Of a stretch of 64,000 bases of DNA, positions 57,071 through 64,000 are shown in pieces. The notes under the pieces are model-generated. The model ran no database searches and was not told where the DNA came from. It saw only the letters and a program-made list of their open reading frames with translations. Numbering within the stretch: the stretch's first letter is position 1; each line of letters begins with the position of its first letter. This DNA is from Parelaphostrongylus tenuis. Lineage: Eukaryota > Nematoda > Chromadorea > Rhabditida > Metastrongylidae. The DNA lies in the NCBI GenBank assembly GCA_019055375.1, contig JAHQIW010002073.1, positions 44,094 through 108,093 of the forward strand, given 5' to 3'. A program made the translations under genes and the position numbers.

Positions 57071-58300
57071 CAAAGACAAAAGAATCTTTGGGACCTATTT
57101 CATGTAGTTCAGGAAAGATATGCCTACTAAACACCCTACGCCCCACTTACCAAAGGTTTACTGCCTCAATCTGCGAATATGCGCGGGTTTCGAGTGCGAT
57201 GTAAACGGAGAATATCAGAAAACCCACAGGATCAATTCCTCGTCATGGCTCCCCCCCCCTCTGCCCTGTAAAGAATATGATAGCAACCAGAAAAACGCCT
57301 TACCCTATTTTTCTTGCGACACTTGGGAAAAAACTATCCCAGCAAAGCAGCATGTCAGCTTAGGGTGAAACGCCCACGATCCCTGACGAAGCCTCCGCAG
57401 CTAAGTGGTGGTCCCGCGTGGAAATACAGTAATACATGTGCCTGTTCTTGCTGCGTGATTCAAACATGACAAGTAAACACAAGAGAATCTTTGGGACCTA
57501 TTCCATGTATTCCATGTAGTTCAGGAAAGATATGCCTCCTAAACACCCTTACACCCCACTTACCAAAGGTTTACTGCCTCAATCTGCGAATATGCGCGGG
57601 TTTCGAGTGCGATGCAAACGGGAAAAATATCAGAAAACCCACAGGATCAATTCCTCGTCATGGCTCACCCCCCCCCCCTTCCTCTACCCTGTAAAGAATA
57701 TGATAGCAACCAGAAAACACCTTACCCTATTTTTCTTGGGACACTTGGGAAAAAGTTATCCCAGCAATGCAGCAAGTCAGCTTTGGGCAAAACTCCCACG
57801 ATCCCTGACGAAACCTACGCAGCTAAGTGGAGGTCCCGCGTGGAAATACAGTAGTACATGTGCCTGTACTTGCTGCGTGATTCAAACATGAGAAGTAAAC
57901 ACAAGAGAATCTTTGGGACCTATTCCATGTGGTTCAGGAAGGACATGCCTCCTAAACACACACCTACACCCCACTTACCAAAGGTTTACTGCCTCGATCT
58001 GCGAATATGCGCGGGTTTCGAGTGCCGATGTAAACGGGAAAATATCAGAAAACCCACAGGATCAATTCCTCGTCATGGCTCCCCCCCCCTCCTCTCTACT
58101 CTGTGAAGAATATGATAGCAACTAGAAAACGCCTTACGCTATTTTCTTGGGACACCTGGGAAAAAGTTATTCGAGCAAAGCAGCAATGTCAGCTTTGGGC
58201 AAAACGCCCACGATCCCTGACGAAACCTACGCAGCTAAGTGGAGGTCCCGCGTGGAAATACAGTAGTACATGTGCCTGTTCTTGTTCAAACATGACAAGT
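57071..58300. repeat. Tandem repeat, three units of about 412 bases
   Basis: Each unit starts AGAATCTTTGGGACCTATT (57079, about 57485, about 57905), continues CTTACCAAAGGTTTACTGCC, TCAGAAAACCCACAGGATCA, a C-run of 8-10, and ends GAGGTCCCGCGTGGAAATAC. It is intronic in the B3GLCT gene, directly upstream of the exon with the catalytic triad. Open frames inside are by-products of the repeat. Confidence 0.9.
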
Positions 58301-58654
58301 AAAACGCGGTATAGAACGGTCTTTTGCATAGTTTGTAATCGATAAAGCTTTCTTCGAGTGAAGATGGAGAGCATGATATTAGCTTCGCATAAGATTCAAA
58401 ATGAATACAAAATCACTCAGAAAGAAAAAAGACTGGGTAAGACTTCTGAAAAAGCGAATGTGGGGGCAAATACAGTAGTAGATATGCGCCACGCGATTTA
58501 TCCTTTGAGGAGAATGCACGAAGGTTTCTCTAGCCTTTTGAACCGGATAGGAATCATCGATTAGAATTTCGGTAGTCATTCGATAGCTTGAGCGATGGCG
58601 ATTTCAATGAGGGCCTATACCTTCTTTAGAATTTACAGTAATCATTCAATATGC

Positions 58655-58970
58655 CCTTAGAGCGCAATGAGTGGTTAGAGGTGCCCTGCGTCGCACACGG
58701 AGGTCAGGGTTCGATCTTGCGCTCATGGCTCACCAAGCCATCCATCCCTCCGGGGTCGGTTAAATTTGGTACCAGACAGGTCTCAGACTTGTCTGGGAGG
58801 ATAAGCAGCAATGACTCGGTTCGGCGTGAGGCCACCGCGCAGTCATGTAAAGGCCGAGATATGCATTCAATCACCTCAAACGAAGTTAGGCGGAATTGAG
58901 GCCGAATTGCATGGCCGCATCCCTTGGGGCTTGTATCAACGCCGAGAGCTTTCCATCCTTTATCCATCTA
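58655..58970 (+). mobile_element. tRNA-derived SINE, family A
   Basis: GAGTGGTTAGAGGTGCCCTG, GTCAGGGTTCGATCTTGCGC (box B), ACTTGTCTGGGAGGATAAGC and GCCGAGAGCTTTCCATCCTT. Very like the copy at 56.27 kb. Confidence 0.85.
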
Positions 58971-58974
58971 TTCT

Positions 58975-60830
58975 GCGGAGGATTTGAAATAATGTTTAGA
59001 TATGTCATATCCTATTTGGGGAGATTGTCTGTAATATGTAATGTTTAGATATCTACAAGGTGTCTTCATATGGCCGTTGTAAGAGCAAATAGGAAGATCA
59101 CGTTTAAACCTTTCGGTATATTTCGCTGGCCAAACATGAGGAGAGGAAAATATGCACGAGAAAGCGTATCAGCATCATGGACTTCCCTTGAGCCCACAAA
59201 AGACAACCTGAGACGCTTTTCCAAAAATTGATAGATACGTGGGACCCTCTCATGAGCTAGCGCTAATTTGCGCCGATACTCGACCATAACAACTGCCGTT
59301 CACCAATGAGTCGAAAAGGGACATGAACCCTAGACCAGTGTCCAAAAGTTCCCACGCATTACCTCGCGACACTAGGTCTTTCAGAGCAGAAGCGGATGTA
59401 GCATGATATGCGCGTAGGAGAGTTACCATTAATGGATTCAAGATCTTCTAGAACAAAAGAAAAATTGTGCGGCTAAAAAAAAAAAAAACGGAAAGGGGAA
59501 TATGAGTCATATATAGCGAACCATTGCAACGCCAATGGAATTGACCCCAGTTCAGTACGGACGTTGATTTGTTTTCAATTGGCAGGCGATGCAGTTTTCA
59601 CATGACCTGACGGCCTGCGCGCGTTTCCGGCCGTGTGTCAAATTTTGGTACTCGTCGTTACCGAAAGGGATGGCAAAGCTCGAAAACTCTGCGGTTATAT
59701 AGGTTAACAAATGAACACTGGCTCCATCCGCTGTACAAGAACTTTTTACATGTACGCTAGTAGAATCATTAAAAAAAGCCCTGAGACTCTCTGCTTAGAG
59801 CGAAAGTGAGCAGTCTTCCAAGGAGACTCTTCAATAGCGCTGGACAAATTCAAAATAAAATTATCTTTTAAATCAGCCGTTGCAATTCAAACTATTACTT
59901 CGCTGGAAGCACAAAAAAGATATGAACGTGTAGAGGAAAATTTTTTCAGTATCAGAGTCGGACGTTTTATGCGGGAGTTCTTTCCAAGCGGAGAAAAACA
60001 ATTTCCAATTGTATAACAAAAATTGCATTTCACATAGGCGCTACCGATCGATGATCGCAGCGACCCTCCTGCCCCGCACCCCCCATCCCCAGCCCATAAT
60101 TTAGCCAAAACACGTTCCCGCGTATGTAAATCCATCTTATTTTACCTCCTGCACTGCAGAAAAAGTCTTTCCAGAAACTAAGCATAGCGTTTGAATCATT
60201 GAAACTTACGCTATCGAATGATTACCAGTAGTCCAAAGAAAAAGGAATTCCGGCGAGGTGCAAAACACAAATAATTTTCTCCTTCTAAAGCGCTATCGAA
60301 ATAGCTTTTTTAAAAAGTAAACACATTTTTGAGTTCTTTAGGAATTACGCTATCGAAAGTGTACTAGCAATCCGAGGAAGGAGTTTTGTCCAACGAAATA
60401 TAAGCGAGATAAGAAAAAAAAAAGCCTGGTTTTTATGGAAAAACCCAATTTGCCACGTACGGCTCGAGCCAGAGATCTGAACTTTCGATTGATAATTAAC
60501 CCTCTTAGGGAAGTTCTTGTCCAGTGAATGAGGTCGAAGATTCATTTGTCCCCTTATAGCTGAAAGAAAAGTGGCCAAGGCTTTTCTTTGAATTGAAGGA
60601 GAGCAGTGTGAGCTAAAGAATGTCTATTGGGGTGGGGAAGAATTATGACATACATAGATAACATACAGCTGAAAAGATTATGAGTCTCATGTGGGTCATG
60701 GTGGCGCCAATAGAGTCAGTTAAATTCGAGTTCATAGTGCCAAACCCTTATTCAAAGTAAACTAGAGGATATTCCGCACTTCTTAGTGGTATATAAGACG
60801 ATGATCACTGACCAAAAGCGATAAATTCAT
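58975..60830. other. Long B3GLCT intron, unassigned
   Basis: Open frames at 59066-59441 and 59887-60578 carry no recognisable domain. A poly-A run lies at about 59476-59489. Confidence 0.4.
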
Positions 60831-61844
60831 ACCTCTTTCTGTGTTTGGTACTCCAGAATCGACAGTAGGTATATTATCGCTTGCTTTATCACTGAAGTAT
60901 ACAATATGTGGTAAAGACGATCCCCATGTGGATTTGATGACAGGCACTAAATCATTGGTAAAATTGCAACGCAACTAAGAACAGAAATGTATAAAATGAC
61001 TAGAAAGTACAGCGCATGTCGTGGTTGCCACTGAACGTTTTTACGGCCACAAACATATCCTCCGGCGAAACAGCACTTTCAAACACACATTGAGAACCCT
61101 GTAAAGCAAAGAAGTTGCTATCACTGCATCGACAGTGAAGGACCTCCTTTATTATTCATCTAAACAATTGAAATATTCTAATCCCACTCTTAATCACAAA
61201 TAATCACGACAGATCAATAAAACTAGCAACCTACCTTATAAGAGATGGCGCAACCTTTCCTTTCTGATAGACAGAAGTAGTCTGGATGAGATGACAAAAC
61301 CACCCCGCTTAGTTTGTATACTAGCAGCGCTAGCTGAAATCAAGTGATGAAACTTGAAGGCAAGAGAGAGCTAGCTCTTAAAAGTATTATTCCTCTTATC
61401 CCTTTCACTACAACGTCCCTTTTCGATTGGCGAGCGATTGGGACGACTACGAAGAGAGGAGTGGGCTGAATGCGCGTGCTCTAATGGTATCGTAAAATGA
61501 CATATCATCGTCACTAAGATCCCGGGATCCCGGCATCAGGAAAAATGGTCCCTTTACTGTGCAAAAAAAAACCAAGGAACTAGCGGATTTTTATCGGCGG
61601 TCGCACCGATTTTTGCAAGTCGCCAGAAGAGCGCGAAAATTGTGTATCGTATTCGGTACCCGCAGTGAAAGGGTCAATAATTCCAAACAGTTCGAATTTC
61701 TGTACGCTTTACAAGTCAATCGTATTCCAACAGAATACAGTGAGATTTCAACATGTGTGTGTGGACAAAAAGGCTCAAAGACATTCCTTGTTGATTAACC
61801 AATAGCATGAGATTGGCAATCTAAAGTCTTATTCCATTTCGAGG

Positions 61845-62030
61845 AGTGCGTGTGGCGCAATGGCTAGGAATGTTCTGCGACACACACCAGGTCAATATAA
61901 CGAACTCGTCTAGAAGGATACCAGCACTGAGTTGATACATCGGTAGGCCTTAATGAGTCATTGTAAAGGCCAGATATACTCAATCACCTTGAAAGGTGCT
62001 CGCGAAGACGAATGGATGACATGACTTTTA
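61845..62030 (+). mobile_element. tRNA-derived SINE, family A, internally deleted
   Basis: Starts GTGCGTGTGGCGCAATGGCT (box A), then a shortened middle, GTAAAGGCCAGATATACTCA and ATCACCTTGAAAGG. It directly abuts the repeat at 62035, as in 44.1 kb. Confidence 0.7.
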
Positions 62031-62034
62031 ACGT

Positions 62035-62340
62035 TTTGGCCCGTTAAGGCTTCTCCAGAGCCAACGATTCCAGTCGATTGCTCACAGGCGCTAATTCTCG
62101 TCGTGGTCTTGATCTTCGTTGTCTATCGGGTCGAATGTTCTTCAAAGGACACCGCCCAGATGAAGAACTCCCTCGGTGATGCTCTTGCATACAGGACGCT
62201 TTCTTGATGATGGTGATTGTCCAATCAAAACGATAACTATTTGAATCAGCGCTTCTCAAAAGGGCAAAGGGTTTCGAAGGTTGGCCAAAAAAATTCATTC
62301 TCATCAACTTCAAGCTAAGCTCATCATCAGGTCATCAAAG
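62035..62340 (-). repeat. Dispersed repeat block, Penelope-tail-like
   Basis: Contains GGCTTCTCCAGAGCC, GGTCTTGATCTTCGTTGTCT, CACCGCCCAGATGAAGAACT, GATGCTCTTGCATACAGGAC and GATGGTGATTGTCCAATCAA, matching 44.1-44.3 kb and partly 21.45 kb. Confidence 0.45.
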
Positions 62341-62774
62341 AATACATGATTGATTATGTCGAAGAAAAGTAGGTTTCAAAAATATTATTATTGTTACTAT
62401 GTTCAAGTAAGTGTTCACCTCATGTTTGGCGTCAATCGCAAATGGAGCTTAGAACACGGTCATCTGAAGTTTTCATGGCGACAGCTAAACTATAAAAAAG
62501 CAGTAAAAAGGAAATTTAGAAAGTCGAGAACGGGATTTTGACTACCTGTCAATCAGTCCTCTGGAAAGGACAACTCCAGCTGCAAAATCAGGAAATAGGA
62601 GTCCGCCTTCTTCAGAGCCATCAATCCGTAAAAGTGATGAATGATAGTAGGCCTCAAACTGCTTTATTCAACACACATTGCTTAGATTATACATTCCTTA
62701 TTTTACTACTTTAGCACTGGAATTACGCTATAGATATTCATCTAGGAGTACTGAGTGGTAATCAATGATCAACC

Positions 62775-63095
62775 CCACGCAAGTGTTGAACCCGTGTTTC
62801 ACCCCCACCGGAGGCGCGTACTACCATCACACTACTGAGGCCACCGTTTTGCTATCACTTTTTGTCTATATATGCTATCGTAGCTGTCAGCACCCAGCCT
62901 GTAACGAGTTTAAATGAGCAAACACGTATACGATACATATAGCTAAGATATCCACGACGCTCACGTACATATTGCTACGGTAGCTTCAATCGAAGAGAGT
63001 GGTGAGTAAGCGGTGGTCCCTGTGGTGTGGCATAAGGCACCTTCAGTAAGGGTAAAACGCAAATTTCACTTCCGTCTAGGGTCCAACATTTGTTT
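62775..63095. mobile_element. Twin tRNA-like hairpin element, copy 4
   Basis: Left unit (minus strand) reads in reverse complement TCAGTAGTGTGATGGTAGTA and GGGGTGAAACACGGGTTCAA; right unit (about 63015-63090) GTGGTGTGGCATAAGGCACC and GGGTAAAACGCAAATTTCAC. The halves face each other across about 150 bases containing GCTATCGTAGCTGTCAGC and GCTACGGTAGC. Confidence 0.6.
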
Positions 63096-63230
63096 ACTTC
63101 TCAACAACCTGAGATGAACACTGCTTAGTTCGTTTCGTGCGTTTTCTTAATACTACGCTCAAAATCTCAATATATCTGATGATTATTTTTGAGCTAATGT
63201 GTCATGTGGTCTTTTATGAGCATTTATAGA

Positions 63231-63274
63231 GCCCAATGCACGTGTTTCAGCCCTGACAGCCTCGTCACTTGGGC
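63231..63274 (-). ncRNA. Hammerhead motif with altered core
   Basis: On the minus strand: stem I GCCCAA/TTGGGC pairs fully, but the core reads GTGACGA instead of CTGACGA, so the invariant C is lost. Probably inactive. Confidence 0.5.
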
Positions 63275-63446
63275 AGCACCCTTCGTCCTAGCCAATCCTC
63301 TCGGGAGGGGCGAAACCCCTATCCCCCTACACACAGTAGGCGACGACATACAATTCACACGAGCTGTCAAGTGAAGCAAATCGTCGCCCACCGTATGTAG
63401 GAGAATAGAGAACCGCCCATGAGGACTGGCTAAGGCGAAGGGTAGT

Positions 63447-63489
63447 GCCCGACTGACGAGGCTACAAGGCCGAAACACGTGTATTGGGC
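63447..63489 (+). ncRNA. Hammerhead ribozyme with compensating stem changes
   Basis: Stem I GCCCGA (63447) and TTGGGC (63484-63489), with one G-U pair; core CTGACGA (63453-63459); stem II GGCT-ACAA-GGCC; GAAA (63472-63475); helix III CACGTGT and cleavage triplet GTA (63481-63483). Stem II differs from the 3.9-kb copy (GATC/GATC) yet still pairs, as expected of a conserved fold. Confidence 0.75.
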
Positions 63490-63759
63490 TCTACAGGTTG
63501 TCCATGATAGACCACATGACGTGTTGGCTCAAAATGGTTATCAGATACCTTGTTTAGTTTTAGAGAAAACAATGGAAGTCATTATATTTAATTATGAACG
63601 GTGCCACATACAACTTACCCCTTGTCTTTCAAACCATGGCCCATAAAAATTTTATGACCGGGACGAAATTTTTCTAGGAAATTGAAAAGAATATCTGCTT
63701 CAATAACACTGTCTGACTCTAGAAACACGTACCAATCGGATGACACAAGTGAAACAATC

Positions 63760-64000
63760 CTGTGACAAAAATGAAAACGAATGAATCAGAGAAACATAAC
63801 AGAAGAAAATAATCGTAGGAAAAACATATCGTCTCAATTTAAGAGACCAACCCTCACTGAACCTTGGCATGAGTATGAAAATTATCCTACAAACTGTCCT
63901 TCTCTTTGAATTCTCTCTACATGAACTTTACATAGGAAAAAAAATCTGTTCTTCAAAGATACTTTTGGTACTAGCAGATAGTCGGGGCCCAGTGGCCGGT
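63760..64000. other. Upstream B3GLCT intron, no exon placed
   Basis: The exon at 63619-63759 has an acceptor (TTGTCACAG) and starts inside the protein, so the N-terminal exons must lie beyond the right edge. I see none in these last bases. Confidence 0.4.

Larger units (their letters stand above)
63120..63575. repeat. Penelope-type terminal hairpin with two hammerhead motifs
   Basis: Left arm CGTTTCGTGCGTTTTCTTAA, TCATGTGGTCTTTTATGAGC, AGAGCCCAATGCACGTGTTT; right arm mirrors it: GAAACACGTGTATTGGGCTC, ATAGACCACATGACGTG, TTTTAGAGAAAAC. Same family as 3.3-4.1 kb but one unit with a separate middle containing GTAGGCGACGACAT and its inverted partner TCGTCGCCCACCGTATG. Confidence 0.7.
54249..63759 (-). 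pseudogene. Beta-1,3-glucosyltransferase (B3GLCT-like, GT31), with frame breaks; 5' end outside window
   Basis: The enzyme adds glucose to O-fucose on thrombospondin repeats in the ER. Minus-strand exons: 63619-63759 (DWYVFLESDSVIEADILFNF), 62546-62658 (LLFPDFAAGVVLSRGL), 62419-62489 (ends AIDAKHE), 61235-61333 (LALLVYKLSG), about 61013-61103 (MFVAVKTFSGNHD), 60833-60974 (NIPTVDSGVPNTER), 56881-57048 (GHCAKTFAIIRHF, WLLLAD), 54652-54731 (IIIGERYGYGF), 54249-54583 (GMVFSTPAV, DDSPDDMIIG). Order and motifs follow human B3GLCT. Frame breaks: near 62440; at 56947, where one extra G splits the catalytic DDD (LLLAD/DDTLIGISRLL); near 54495, after MIIG, where VCFVNNIRFFTHNDAF continues in another frame. 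The join 61013/60974 is out of phase with a 36-base gap. With clean neighbours (ALG13, TFIIB), this suggests a pseudogene, though sequence errors remain possible. Confidence 0.75.

Noticed and set aside
57120..58345. Several overlapping open frames of about 80-119 codons
   Set aside because: They recur with the 412-base tandem unit and have no coding signature.
62600..62660. Alternative frame reading TIIHHFYG in a B3GLCT exon, suggesting a frameshift
   Set aside because: The upstream exon ends in phase 0, which fixes the other frame (FEAYYHSSLLRIDG then LLFPDFAAG), open throughout. The match was chance, so I do not count a break here.
1..64000. CRISPR arrays, rRNA genes, bacterial operons beyond the alaS/rpn island, riboswitches
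   Set aside because: No regularly spaced short repeats, no rRNA-like blocks, and no other bacterial-type coding run were seen on either strand.

Overview
The window looks like nuclear DNA of a nematode, most likely a strongylid (hookworm or lungworm relative). It is AT-rich. Host genes are broken into short exons with nematode-style TTTCAG/TTTTAG acceptors, and much of the DNA is decayed retroelements, mariners and tRNA-derived repeats. Almost no open frame longer than about 100 codons is a complete gene. I assembled the host genes by joining exons whose reading phases match across splice sites.

Host genes are all on the minus strand, from right to left. (1) 63.8-54.2 kb: a beta-1,3-glucosyltransferase (B3GLCT-like, GT31) with several frame breaks, one inside its catalytic Asp triad, so probably a pseudogene. 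(2) 39.6-26.3 kb: three clean genes in a row, an unrecognised 153-residue protein, ALG13 (N-glycan assembly) and TFIIB. They look like an operon: ALG13 and TFIIB are 174 bases apart, with an AG acceptor two bases before the TFIIB ATG. (3) 8.4-1.1 kb: a SET-domain lysine methyltransferase, split by insertions and apparently decaying. Smaller unassigned coding pieces lie at 20.6-21.0, 25.5 and 46.7-47.6 kb.

A short bacterial island lies at about 9.54-10.27 kb: the 3' end of a Rickettsiales/Wolbachia-type alaS followed on the same strand by the start of an Rpn/YhgA-like nuclease gene. Both are broken and carry none of the bacterial genome around them, as expected for an old nuclear transfer.

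Mobile DNA makes up most of the rest. A Penelope-like element (4.47-5.55 kb) is preceded by a palindrome of about 740 bases whose arms each carry a hammerhead-ribozyme fold; related hairpins with ribozyme motifs occur at 10.6, 32.6 and 63.1 kb. RTE-type LINE copies lie at 12.0, 13.1-15.4, 15.8-17.7, 23.3-25.3, 37.2, 48.4-49.6 and 52.0-53.9 kb. Mariner remnants include three palindromic derivatives of 550-580 bases (11.4, 40.5, 47.7 kb) and internally deleted copies. There are at least two tRNA-derived SINE families, and a third kind of element made of two tRNA-like units facing each other in a hairpin (17.1, 20.2, 50.5, 62.8 kb). A tandem repeat of about 412 bases, three units long, sits in a B3GLCT intron.
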